DNA from: CAWACP01 sp963832965
GTDB lineage: Bacteria > Acidobacteriota > Terriglobia > Bryobacterales > Bryobacteraceae
DNA length: 64,000 bases
Direction of reading: 5' to 3'
Assembly (NCBI GenBank): GCA_963832965.1
Contig: CAWHVW010000003.1
Location: forward strand, 124,001 to 188,000
The position numbers and the translations under genes were made by a program. The notes below the pieces were generated by a model. That model was not told the origin of the DNA and did no database searches. It was given only the letters and a program-made list of their open reading frames with translations. Below, piece after piece: positions 25,832 through 34,009 of this stretch; the first letter of the stretch is position 1; every line of letters begins with the position of its first letter.

Positions 25832-27271
25832 ATGCTCCTGTCGGTGCTTATACCGGTGTACAACGAACGCGCGGTGGTGGAGCAGTCTCTGGCGCAGGTT
25901 CTGGCCGCGCCGTTGCCGGAGGACATGGAGCGCGAGCTTATCGTGGTGGACGATTGCTCCTCCGACGGAACCTCCGCTATTCTCGAGATCCGGGCGGCCG
26001 CCGAACCGCGCATCCGGCTGTTTCGTCAGGCGGTAAACCAAGGGAAAGGGGCGGCGATCCGCACCGCCATCGAGCATGCGCGCGGCGATTTCTGCCTGAT
26101 CCAGGACGCCGATCTGGAATACGATCCGGCGGAATATCCACGGCTGCTCGGCCCCCTGCTCAGTGGCCACGCCGATGCGGTTTTCGGCTCGCGCTATCTG
26201 GCCGGCGCACAAATGCGCGTGCTGCCCTTCTGGCACTCGGTGATCAACAAGACGCTTACGGAAGTTTCCAACATGTTCAGCAACCTGAGCCTCACGGACA
26301 TGGAGACCTGCTACAAAGTGTTCCGCACCGATCTGCTGAAGAGCATTCCCATCCGCTCCCAACGCTTCGGCATCGAGCCAGAGCTAACCATGAAAGCGGC
26401 CAAGCGCAAGCTGCGCATTTACGAGGTGCCCATCAGCTACCACGGCAGGACATGGGAGGAAGGCAAGAAGATCGGATGGAAGGACGGCATCCAGGCGCTC
26501 GGCGTGATCCTGCGCTTCTGGCTGATTGACGATCTTTACGCGCAGCCCTACGGACGCGCGTTCCTCAACAATCTGGAAGGCACGCCGCAGTATCTGAACT
26601 GGATCGCGGAGCTGCTGCGGCCGTATCTGGGCGACCGGATTCTGGAGCTTGGCGCCGGCATCGGCACGCTCTCCGGACGCCTGATGGGCCGCCGGGTCCG
26701 ATATGTGGCCACGGAACGCGACTCGTTGTATCTACACGCGCTTCGGAATCGCTTTCTGCGTACTCCCAACGTCTCAGTGCGGGAGTTCGATCCCGGCCAG
26801 CCCGCGCCGGAAAAGGGGCTCGGCGGGCCATTTGATACGGTCCTGTGTATCAATCTGCTCGAGTACATCGAGACTCCGGCTTTTCTTCAGGCGGTGGCCG
26901 ATTGGACCGCGCCCGGCGGCACGCTGATCGTGCTGGTTCCGCAAGGGCGGGCACTGTTTGGGACCCTTGACCGGACGCTCGGCCACCAACGGCGGTATAG
27001 CGCCGCGCAACTGCGGGACGTGCTGTCGGAATATGGCTTCCAGGTGGAGCGCACCCGGCAGTTGAACAAGATTGGCGCGCCTGCCTGGCTGATGTTCAGC
27101 CGCCTGCTGCACCGCCGGCAAATCAACAAGCTGTTTCTGAAAGTCTTCGATAAGACGGTGTGGTTCTGGAGGCGAATCGATTTTCTATTGCCGTGGCCGG
27201 GACTCTCGCTGGTGGCAATTGCGAAAAAAAAGACATGCGACGATAACCGAGTTCCCGCCGGGCACGCCTGA
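25832..27271 (+). CDS. GT2 glycosyltransferase fused to a SAM methyltransferase
   Basis: A 479-residue fusion. Residues 1-230 are a GT-A family 2 glycosyltransferase of the dolichyl-phosphate-mannose synthase type ('LIPVYNERAVVE', 'IVVDDCSSDGT', 'QDADLEYDP'). Residues 250-460 are a Rossmann methyltransferase ('RILELGAGIGTLSGRLMGR', 'DTVLCINLLEYIE'). Both domains keep their key motifs: the DxD-like QDAD and the SAM-binding ELGAGIG. The protein ends with a hydrophobic segment. It may modify a lipid-linked sugar in two steps; the substrate is unknown. Confidence 0.87.
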   Translation: MLLSVLIPVYNERAVVEQSLAQVLAAPLPEDMERELIVVDDCSSDGTSAILEIRAAAEPRIRLFRQAVNQGKGAAIRTAIEHARGDFCLIQDADLEYDPAEYPRLLGPLLSGHADAVFGSRYLAGAQMRVLPFWHSVINKTLTEVSNMFSNLSLTDMETCYKVFRTDLLKSIPIRSQRFGIEPELTMKAAKRKLRIYEVPISYHGRTWEEGKKIGWKDGIQALGVILRFWLIDDLYAQPYGRAFLNNLEGTPQYLNWIAELLRPYLGDRILELGAGIGTLSGRLMGRRVRYVATERDSLYLHALRNRFLRTPNVSVREFDPGQPAPEKGLGGPFDTVLCINLLEYIETPAFLQAVADWTAPGGTLIVLVPQGRALFGTLDRTLGHQRRYSAAQLRDVLSEYGFQVERTRQLNKIGAPAWLMFSRLLHRRQINKLFLKVFDKTVWFWRRIDFLLPWPGLSLVAIAKKKTCDDNRVPAGHA

Positions 27272-27315
27272 GAACGCGGCTGCCGGCGGCGTGTCCGTGT
27301 TACGTTGTTGGGATA

Positions 27316-27747
27316 GTGGAGCAGGAAGTTCAGGAAATCGCCGCGCCCGTCATCGAGGCCTCGCCGGAAAATCCGATTGCGCCTCACTGGCTGCGTCTGG
27401 GACTGGCCATCGAGTTCCTGCTGGCGCTGATCGCGGTCACCGTCACCTGGGAAGAGATTGGTGGACAAGGCCACCTGGATCTCATGCCGTGGTACGTAAA
27501 GCTGGCGGTGATCGGCGGATTCTGCTGGGCTTTCGTGCGTTTTTCGGCGGCCCTGGCGAGGCCGTGCAAGTGGGCGAACCGGCGCTCGCTGGGCTGGCTG
27601 CTCGCCATTTTTGCGATAGTGGCGGCCATGGGGCTGATCACCTACTACTACCACCTGCACGAACCACCAGACGATTCGGACAGCGACGACACTCCCGGCA
27701 CTTCGGTGAGCATCCCCGACCGGCCCGGAACAGGCGCGCATTTGTGA
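27316..27747 (+). CDS. Small membrane protein of unknown function
   Basis: A 143-residue protein with about three transmembrane helices between residues 25 and 115 and an acidic C-terminus (PPDDSDSDD). It starts at GTG 27316. The stop overlaps the next start as TGATG, so the two genes are translationally coupled, and the function may depend on the MPN-like partner. I do not recognise a family. Confidence 0.65.
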   Translation: MEQEVQEIAAPVIEASPENPIAPHWLRLGLAIEFLLALIAVTVTWEEIGGQGHLDLMPWYVKLAVIGGFCWAFVRFSAALARPCKWANRRSLGWLLAIFAIVAAMGLITYYYHLHEPPDDSDSDDTPGTSVSIPDRPGTGAHL

Positions 27748-29027
27748 TGGATTCCGCGGCCACGCAATCCCGATTCGAGAAGTGGAATGCTCCGGAGTGT
27801 TCCTTCACCATCGAATACCGGTACGGCCTGATGCAGGAGTTGCGCGCCGCCGTGGCATATGGGCAACAGGCCTTCACGCGGGGCGGCGGCATGGAAGTGG
27901 GCGGAGTGCTGCTGGGCAGGCGCTCTGAAGACGGCGTTTCAATCCGCACGTGGCGCCCGATTGCCTGCGAACACGCGAGCGGCCCCGCGTTGGTCCTGTC
28001 CTCGCGCGATCGCGCTGAGTTGAAGAAGTTCCTGGGCGAGGCGGCCACGCTGCCCGACCTTGCGGGCTTCGAACCGGTGGGCTGGTTTCTGTCGCACACT
28101 CGCAGTGACATTTCATTGCGCGAGTCCGACCTCAGCCTCTACGAGGAATTCTTCCCGGCCGCGTCCGACGTTGCTCTGGTGTTGCGGCCTGGACGCCATG
28201 GCGGAGCGCGCGCCGGCTTCTTCTTTCGGGGCCCCGAGCGCGCCATTCAGAGCGACCACAGCCTGCTCGAATTCAATATCGAAGGAGATGGCGGCCGGGC
28301 CTCCCTTTCCGCGCAAGCCGTTCCCTCGCCGACCGAGCCGGGCGCGCCGCTGCAACGCGGCAATTCTTCGGCGGCCGTGGATACAGCGTCGGCATGGTTG
28401 AAGACGCACCGCGACGAGGATCCGGACGTCTATCCGGAGCCCGAACCGGCCCGGGCGACCGGCGAGGCAGAGCCGGCCCTTTCCGGTAAACGGAGCTGGC
28501 GGTGGATCGCGCTTCCGATGGCTGCGTTGCTGGCTATCGGCTGGCTGTATCTGGCGCGGGATCGCACGCCCGAGCCGGTTTTGACACCGATCGAGATGAC
28601 GGTTACCGATCATGACGGACAGCTTGTTGTCGAGTGGGATCACAGCCAGCCCGCGCTACAGGGCGTTCGAGCCGGCGAAATATCCATCAGCGACGGCGGA
28701 AACAAGGTGGGGGTTCCCCTGACTGCCGCGGAAGCACAGGCCGGATCATTCACATTTGAGAGAAAATCCGGCGATGTTCAGGTGTTGCTCCGTCTCGAAG
28801 GCCCGGGGAAGCCGTTGAGTGCATTCGCGCGCTTCCTGGGCGAGCCGCCACCCCTTCGAGAGACGGAACGCGGGACCGCGAAAGACAGCGCCGAACTGGA
28901 TGTACTCCGTAAGGAAAACGCCGAACTGCGCGGCGAGGTCTTTCGCGCAAAGGCCCAGTCCGATCAGGCGGCAACGGTGATCCGGGTGTTGCGGGAACGG
29001 GTGGACGCCGCCGAGTCGAAGAAATAG
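27747..29027 (+). CDS. Degenerate JAMM/MPN-domain membrane protein
   Basis: A 426-residue protein. Residues 25-175 resemble an MPN/JAB1 metalloprotease fold: 'MEVGGVLLGRR' contains the conserved Glu region, and 'VGWFLSHTRSDISLRESDL' aligns with the JAMM motif HxHPx5PSxxD. The first His is replaced by Leu, and the Pro by Thr, so zinc binding is probably lost. One transmembrane helix (WIALPMAALLAIGWLYLA) near residue 255 separates this from a beta-rich domain and a C-terminal coiled coil ('LRKENAELRGEVFRAKAQ'). It is translated with the small membrane protein upstream. A scaffold or binding role is inferred. Confidence 0.7.
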   Translation: MDSAATQSRFEKWNAPECSFTIEYRYGLMQELRAAVAYGQQAFTRGGGMEVGGVLLGRRSEDGVSIRTWRPIACEHASGPALVLSSRDRAELKKFLGEAATLPDLAGFEPVGWFLSHTRSDISLRESDLSLYEEFFPAASDVALVLRPGRHGGARAGFFFRGPERAIQSDHSLLEFNIEGDGGRASLSAQAVPSPTEPGAPLQRGNSSAAVDTASAWLKTHRDEDPDVYPEPEPARATGEAEPALSGKRSWRWIALPMAALLAIGWLYLARDRTPEPVLTPIEMTVTDHDGQLVVEWDHSQPALQGVRAGEISISDGGNKVGVPLTAAEAQAGSFTFERKSGDVQVLLRLEGPGKPLSAFARFLGEPPPLRETERGTAKDSAELDVLRKENAELRGEVFRAKAQSDQAATVIRVLRERVDAAESKK

Positions 29028-29102
29028 TGAGGACGCGTGCCGGATTGTCAACCGCTCCGTCACCGTCGCGGCTCGGTACGCGCGTAAGCACGCGGTAGTC
29101 TG

Positions 29103-30707
29103 CTAATCGAACCAGGGGTCCGGCTCGGGGATCGCGGCGCCATCCTTTCTCGGCGATGCCGCCCCATAGTTCACGCGGGCCGCGCCATCGTGCAGAACCG
29201 CGTTGCCGCCGCCCATCCAGCCGGAGTATTCGCCGACGGTGGAGACCTCGTGGCCCATGGCGATGAGCTCCTCGCGAACGCTCTCCGGGACACGGCTCTC
29301 AATCTTCACCTCGCGCCCGGCCGTCTTTACGCGGGTGAATCGCGGCGCTTCCAACGCCTGCTGGATGTTCATGCCGTGATCGGCAATGTGCGAGACGAAC
29401 TGTGCGTGCGCCTGTGGCTGGTTGACGCCACGCATAATGCCGAAGCCCACGCGAGTAGTCCCGCGCTCCATGTATCCAGGAATGATGGTGTGAAACGGAC
29501 GCCTGCCGGGGGCCAGAGCGTTGGGGTGCGCGGGGTCCAGGGAGAAGCCTTCGCCACGCGAGTGCAGCGGGAACCCAAAGCCATCCACCACGATCCCGGT
29601 GCCCCACAGATCGGCGATGCTCTGAATCCAGGAGGCGATGTTTCCATCCTTGTCCACGACCGCGAGAAACGTCGTGTTGCCACCTTCGCGCGGCGGCTCG
29701 CCCGGTCCGTAGTGGTCGCGGACGGCGGCGGGATCGATCAGCGCGGCCCGTTTTGCCGCGTACCGTTTGTCGAGAAGCCCGGGCCAGGGAACGGGGGCGG
29801 CCCGAGGGTCCGCATTGAACGCTTCCAGATCTTCGTAGGCCAGTTTCTGCGCCTCAATCTTGTAATGGAGCGCCGACACGCTGGACGGCTGGTGATCGCC
29901 CAGCGGGAAGCGCTCCATGATGTTGAGCATCTCCAGCGCGCCGACGCCCTGGCTGTTGGGAGGCAGTTCGCAGACACTCCAGTCACGATACCGCGTGGAG
30001 ATGGGCCTGACCCATTCGGGTGCGTATTGTTCCAGGTCCGCGGGGGTCATCGCTCCGCCGAGCCGCCGGGAGGTCTCGATCAGCGCCGCGCCGATTGGGC
30101 CCGCGTAGAAAGCGGCCGCGCCAAGCTCGGCAATCAGTTCGTACGCGCGGGCCAGATCAGGATTCTGCACAATTTGTCCTACGCGCGGGGAGCCGGCGGG
30201 AGCCCGTTCCGCCGAATCTTCCCAGTCCCCCTGAACCACTTCGGTAGCCGGGAAGCCTTGCTGGCAATAGTAGATGGCCGGCTGGAACAGGTCGCGCCAC
30301 GGGAGACGCCCGAATCGCAGGTGCATGCTCTCCCAGCCGCGCACGCAGCCCGGAATGGTGACGGCGTGGATGCCCGATATTTCCCTGGCGCCCCGGTGCC
30401 GCAGGAAATCGATGCTCAAACCCCGCGGCGCGGGACCGCTTGCGTTCAGGCCGCAGAGACGGCCGCTGGCGGCCTCTCGATAAAGCACGAACAGATCCCC
30501 CCCGATGCCGCTCATCATTGGTTCGACGACGCTGAGAACGGCATTTGCAGCCAGCGCCGCATCCGCGGCCGAGCCGCCGCGGGCCAGGATTTGCGCTCCG
30601 GCCTGCGAGGCGAGCGGCTGGGAAGTGGCCACGATGCCCCGGGCGGAAATCACCATGGAACGCGCCTGCCAGCGGTCCCGCGCGGCCAGGTTAGAGGGGA
30701 AGATCAT
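29103..30707 (-). CDS. ggt: Gamma-glutamyltransferase
   Basis: A 534-residue Ntn-hydrolase of the gamma-glutamyltranspeptidase family, of normal length. The autocleavage site and nucleophile are the Thr pair in 'GGNTTFLAVVDKDGN'. The large-subunit start 'GIVATSQPLASQAGAQIL' and 'MSGIGGDLFVL' are typical. No obvious signal peptide is present, so it may be cytoplasmic like YwrD-type enzymes. It hydrolyses or transfers gamma-glutamyl groups, for example from glutathione. ATG 30707 overlaps the end of the AlgH gene by 17 bases; ATG 30656 is an alternative. Confidence 0.93.
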   Translation of the reverse strand: MIFPSNLAARDRWQARSMVISARGIVATSQPLASQAGAQILARGGSAADAALAANAVLSVVEPMMSGIGGDLFVLYREAASGRLCGLNASGPAPRGLSIDFLRHRGAREISGIHAVTIPGCVRGWESMHLRFGRLPWRDLFQPAIYYCQQGFPATEVVQGDWEDSAERAPAGSPRVGQIVQNPDLARAYELIAELGAAAFYAGPIGAALIETSRRLGGAMTPADLEQYAPEWVRPISTRYRDWSVCELPPNSQGVGALEMLNIMERFPLGDHQPSSVSALHYKIEAQKLAYEDLEAFNADPRAAPVPWPGLLDKRYAAKRAALIDPAAVRDHYGPGEPPREGGNTTFLAVVDKDGNIASWIQSIADLWGTGIVVDGFGFPLHSRGEGFSLDPAHPNALAPGRRPFHTIIPGYMERGTTRVGFGIMRGVNQPQAHAQFVSHIADHGMNIQQALEAPRFTRVKTAGREVKIESRVPESVREELIAMGHEVSTVGEYSGWMGGGNAVLHDGAARVNYGAASPRKDGAAIPEPDPWFD

Positions 30708-31350
30708 GCGGGAAGATTTGTGCGATGCGCATCTGGCTCTTGCGGTCCAGCCGCTGCCATAACGAATCCGGGTCGTCGTCGAACAGAACTCGGGAGTCGG
30801 GCGTCATCACCGCCCACGCGCCAAGCTGGACTTCGTTCTCCAACTGGCCCTCTCCCCAGCCGCAGTAGCCGACGTATGCGTGAAACCGCTCCGGACCGGA
30901 CGCGCCAGCCATTTTCTCAATGGCTTCGGAGTTCGCGGTCTCGTAGATATCGCCGGTGACAAGGTCGCCTTCCGCCGGCTTCGTGCGCGAGCGAAACATG
31001 GCCAGCATGAGATCGGTCTGAACCGGGCCTCCTTCATAGACCAGATGGTCGCCGCCGTTTTTCAGATCGGGCAACACCTTCGCGAGCGTCGCGGCCGTGC
31101 GGCGGTTCACGATGAGGCCGAACGCGCCTTTCTCCTCGCTATATTGGACCAGAACCACCACGGTGCGCAAGAAATTGGGGTCGCTCAATTCCGGCTTCGC
31201 CACCAGCAGGGCGCCCACGCCGAGATTTTCGCGGCCGCCGGCCATTTGCACCGATCGGAATGAGCCCGGCGGTTCGCGCGTTACCGCGAACAGGGCTATT
31301 GCAAAGACCGGAACCGCCAGCACCAGCGATACCCAACCCGCGCGCCGCAT
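30691..31350 (-). CDS. AlgH/YqgE family protein with N-terminal membrane anchor
   Basis: A 219-residue protein. Residues 5-27 are a hydrophobic anchor (WVSLVLAVPVFAIALFAV), unusual for the normally cytoplasmic YqgE/AlgH family. The family core follows: 'GALLVAKPELSDPNFLRTVVVLVQY', 'GAFGLIVNR' and 'HAYVGYCGWGEGQLENEVQLGAW'. The function of AlgH is not well defined. I chose ATG 31350; TTG 31359 is also in frame. It is followed directly by the ggt gene. Confidence 0.88.
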   Translation of the reverse strand: MRRAGWVSLVLAVPVFAIALFAVTREPPGSFRSVQMAGGRENLGVGALLVAKPELSDPNFLRTVVVLVQYSEEKGAFGLIVNRRTAATLAKVLPDLKNGGDHLVYEGGPVQTDLMLAMFRSRTKPAEGDLVTGDIYETANSEAIEKMAGASGPERFHAYVGYCGWGEGQLENEVQLGAWAVMTPDSRVLFDDDPDSLWQRLDRKSQMRIAQIFPHDLPL

Positions 31351-31358
31351 ATCGATCA

Positions 31359-31405
31359 ATTGTCGCTCGTTTCCGCTCTTCGCCTATTGTCGCTCGTTTC
31401 CGCTC
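31359..31405 (+). repeat. Tandem 20-bp direct repeat upstream of the AlgH gene
   Basis: ATTGTCGCTCGTTTCCGCTC occurs at 31359-31378 and again, identical, at 31386-31405, a period of 27 bases. The repeats lie immediately upstream of the AlgH start on the minus strand and could be paired regulator sites or a slippage product. Confidence 0.7.
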
Positions 31406-31432
31406 CCCGGAAACCGCGGCGTCACTCCATCA

Positions 31433-31470
31433 AAAAATGCGAAACCCGATCCGGACATGCCCGGATCGGG
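31433..31470 (-). terminator. Rho-independent terminator
   Basis: CCCGATCCGG (31445-31454) and CCGGATCGGG (31461-31470) form a perfect 10-bp stem with a 6-base loop. On the minus strand it is followed by GTTTCGC and a run of six T. It lies 33 bases after the stop of the DUF465 gene and separates it from the AlgH operon. Confidence 0.85.
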
Positions 31471-31502
31471 CTCCCATAACCTTGCTGTCGCGCACCCGAT
31501 GC

Positions 31503-31745
31503 TTACTGGACCTGTGGCACGTGCTGCATCCGGTACCGGTTCATGATCTGGATCATCTGGTCCTTGCAATGCAGTTTTAGCTTCTTCAGCCGGTGCTCTT
31601 CCGCCTCGTCTTGCGGAGTGAGCCGCAGCTTCGACTCGATGGTCTCAAGTTGCTGGTGATACTCCGAGTGCTGAGCCGCCAATTGGCGAAACTCGTTGTC
31701 GGTCTGCATCAGGTGCGCCTTCAGATCTTCCTGCATATTCTCCAT
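31503..31745 (-). CDS. DUF465 (YdcH-like) small helical protein
   Basis: An 80-residue all-helical protein ('LKAHLMQTDNEFRQLAAQHSEYHQQLE', 'EEHRLKKLKLHCKDQM') matching the DUF465 family. Such proteins form short coiled coils and their function is unknown. ATG 31745 is preceded by AAGGAG at 9 bases; the longer frame to 31865 is not supported. It ends before a strong terminator. Confidence 0.85.
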   Translation of the reverse strand: MENMQEDLKAHLMQTDNEFRQLAAQHSEYHQQLETIESKLRLTPQDEAEEHRLKKLKLHCKDQMIQIMNRYRMQHVPQVQ

Positions 31746-31848
31746 CAGGCTTGTCTCCTTGTGGGATATCCGAGCCCGGTCCTGTGTAGGGAGGGCCGGT
31801 TCGGTTGGATGGCTGAGATTCATGAGCGATTCAAACTTCACTGACCGC

Positions 31849-32289
31849 TTACGGTCTCCTGACAATGTGACGATAACATGAACGCCTCTTCAGGACAATC
31901 CCCGACTCAGGTGGGTTCTCGTAGTACTCCGATCTTACCCCTTCCTCGGTGAAACCCATGACCTCGTATAGTGACCTCGCTGCTCTATTGGACGAACGAA
32001 CCTCCAGAAAGTAGTTGGCCAGGTTACCGTTACACTCAGCTTCCAGAAGCGCCAGGGCGATTCCCCGCCGGCGGAACTCCGGATGAACGGCAAGATTCAG
32101 TACCTCACGTTCGTCGCCGGCCACCGCGCGGCACACCAGAAACCCAGCCAGGCGATCGTCCACGGATGCCACCCAGCAATCGTGAGCTATGTAGTCGGAA
32201 ACCGTCCACCGCGCGGCTTCCGGAGACGCATGCTGGATTTCCGCAATGGCCGGGAGGTCGCCTTCGGTCGCTTTGCGAATGGTGGTCAC
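31849..32289 (-). CDS. rimI: RimI-type ribosomal protein N-acetyltransferase
   Basis: A 146-residue GNAT protein. The acetyl-CoA loop 'VHPEFRRRGIALALLE' and the C-terminal 'NRAARSLYEVMGFTEEGVRSEYY' are hallmarks of RimI, which acetylates the N-terminus of ribosomal protein S18. The ATG overlaps the stop of the TPR gene by four bases (ATGA). Confidence 0.85.
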   Translation of the reverse strand: MTTIRKATEGDLPAIAEIQHASPEAARWTVSDYIAHDCWVASVDDRLAGFLVCRAVAGDEREVLNLAVHPEFRRRGIALALLEAECNGNLANYFLEVRSSNRAARSLYEVMGFTEEGVRSEYYENPPESGIVLKRRSCYRHIVRRP

Positions 32290-33971
32290 GGTTCCCGCAC
32301 GAACTCAATGGAGCGAACCTCGCCGCTGGTCCCGGCCTTCGCGTTGGGCTTCTGGTCGTAGCTGACATGGACCTTGCGCGCGGGCGACTGCGCCCCGCAG
32401 GCCAGCGTGCCATCGTTCCCCAGAATGGTGATTTGCGATGGATCGACGATGAGCAACCGGACCAGCTTGCCCTCCGCGGTATGGATCACCAGGCGCCCCT
32501 GCTGGCCGAGGCAATCAAACCGTTCGAAGACGCCATCCACGGATGGCCCACTCCGGGCCAGTTCGCCATAGTCGACAGCGCCCTCCTTCGAGAACTGACC
32601 GTCCGGATTGAGCTGCGCATTGGCTTTCGCCTCGGCGGCGTGAATCGCAGCCAGGGAGGCATCGCGAACCCGGTCCAGATCCTGCTGGCGCGCGTCTTCT
32701 TCCTGCTTGCGGGCAGCATCGGCGGCGTCGAGGCGTTCCTGTTCGGCACGCAGGCGTTCATCGCGTACGTTTTGACGCTCTTCCTCGGTACCCGCCGCTC
32801 GTTCGGCCATGGCCCAGGCGCGAGCGGCCTCCTCGAACTGTTCCGCCTCCGCGGCGGATTTGGCCATCGCCTTCCACAAGGCAATGTCACGCGGCGCCGC
32901 TTCCGCAGCCTTCTTCAGCCAAAAGGTGCGCCGGATGGGGCCGGGCTCGGTTTCGGAAAGGCGCAGGAACGGGTCTGCCCACTTCGGGTTCAGTTCGGCG
33001 GCTTTGATCAGATCCGCTCTCTTTTTCTCCGGCGCCGTTTCCAGCAGTCCGGCTTCGTACCAGGCGCGGGCGTTTTTCGAGTGCAGCGCGATGGCATCGG
33101 CCAGATTCTTCTTTGCCGAGTCGCGATCGCCTCTTGCCAGCGCGGCCAGCCCCAGGCCCTCGGACGCTTCTACTGCGGGCGTCTTTTCGTAGAGGTCGGC
33201 GGCTCTGGGCGAGCCGGCCGCCAGCAGATAGTCCCCCATAAGGAGCTTTGCGTCGGAGGAGTCGAGCTGGGTAAGGTGAAAGTCGCGATCCGGATCGATG
33301 GCGGCGCCGCTGAAGGTGCGAGCTACGAAGTGGCCCGCGGCCACATAGGCATCCAGCTTTCGCTCCAAGTCGGCCGCGTTAAAGCGGAACGCATTGCGGC
33401 TGGCCACGTCCATGTCGCCGCCCTGCTCCAGATTCGACAGGAAGATATGCACCTCGCCCGCGGTGTTCTCGTCCGTCACCAGCATTTGCAGGCGCGCCCA
33501 ATCGCGGGTGGGACTGGCGACGGGCTCGCCCACGGTAATGTGGACCCCTTTGACGCTGAGGGTGGAGTAAAGCGCGATCAGTCCGTTGTCGGCAGTGTCG
33601 GGGAGTTTGTGCGTGTTTTCGAAGAGGAGGCGGCGAGTGATCTCGCCCTTAAGCGCGACGGTCAGGAGCGTTTTATCGTCTACGCCTACCATCCAGGCAA
33701 CGCGCGAGAGGGCCGGAACCGGGAGCGGCGCGGGCGCTCCGTTGCCCCGGAAAATCAGAATGTCGAGCGGACGGACAAGTTGCAGGTCCGGTTTCGCGAG
33801 CGCCGCGCCGAGCGCGTAGCGGAGCTGCTCCAGTTCATTGAGCGCCTCGCGCGCCGGTTTATCCCCGGCTTCGGAGAAGACCTGGAAGGGGCCCGCATGA
33901 AGCAATATCCAATGGTCATCCGCCCTGAGCGGCAACAACGCCAAAAGGCCGAGAAGGACACAACGCCGCAC
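32286..33971 (-). CDS. Secreted TPR-containing protein
   Basis: A 561-residue protein with a signal peptide (MRRCVLLGLLALLPLRADD). The N-terminal 240 residues resemble a protease-like fold found in acidobacterial TPR proteins. Helical TPR-type repeats occupy about residues 250-400 ('EASEGLGLAALARGDRDSAKKNLADAIALH', 'ARAWYEAGLL'). A charged helix rich in Ala, Glu and Arg follows, and a small beta domain ends the protein. I chose the GTG at 33971 because the signal peptide starts there. It is coupled to rimI. The function is unknown. Confidence 0.8.
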   Translation of the reverse strand: MRRCVLLGLLALLPLRADDHWILLHAGPFQVFSEAGDKPAREALNELEQLRYALGAALAKPDLQLVRPLDILIFRGNGAPAPLPVPALSRVAWMVGVDDKTLLTVALKGEITRRLLFENTHKLPDTADNGLIALYSTLSVKGVHITVGEPVASPTRDWARLQMLVTDENTAGEVHIFLSNLEQGGDMDVASRNAFRFNAADLERKLDAYVAAGHFVARTFSGAAIDPDRDFHLTQLDSSDAKLLMGDYLLAAGSPRAADLYEKTPAVEASEGLGLAALARGDRDSAKKNLADAIALHSKNARAWYEAGLLETAPEKKRADLIKAAELNPKWADPFLRLSETEPGPIRRTFWLKKAAEAAPRDIALWKAMAKSAAEAEQFEEAARAWAMAERAAGTEEERQNVRDERLRAEQERLDAADAARKQEEDARQQDLDRVRDASLAAIHAAEAKANAQLNPDGQFSKEGAVDYGELARSGPSVDGVFERFDCLGQQGRLVIHTAEGKLVRLLIVDPSQITILGNDGTLACGAQSPARKVHVSYDQKPNAKAGTSGEVRSIEFVREP

Positions 33972-34009
33972 GATTCGATAGTAACGCGGCTCGGTACAAG
34001 CCCTGGGAC

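Noticed and set aside
25700..26362. N-terminal extension of the TolB-like protein to 26362
   Set aside because: It would run antisense through the GT2 gene and a family B repeat. The signal peptide at 25699 marks the real start.
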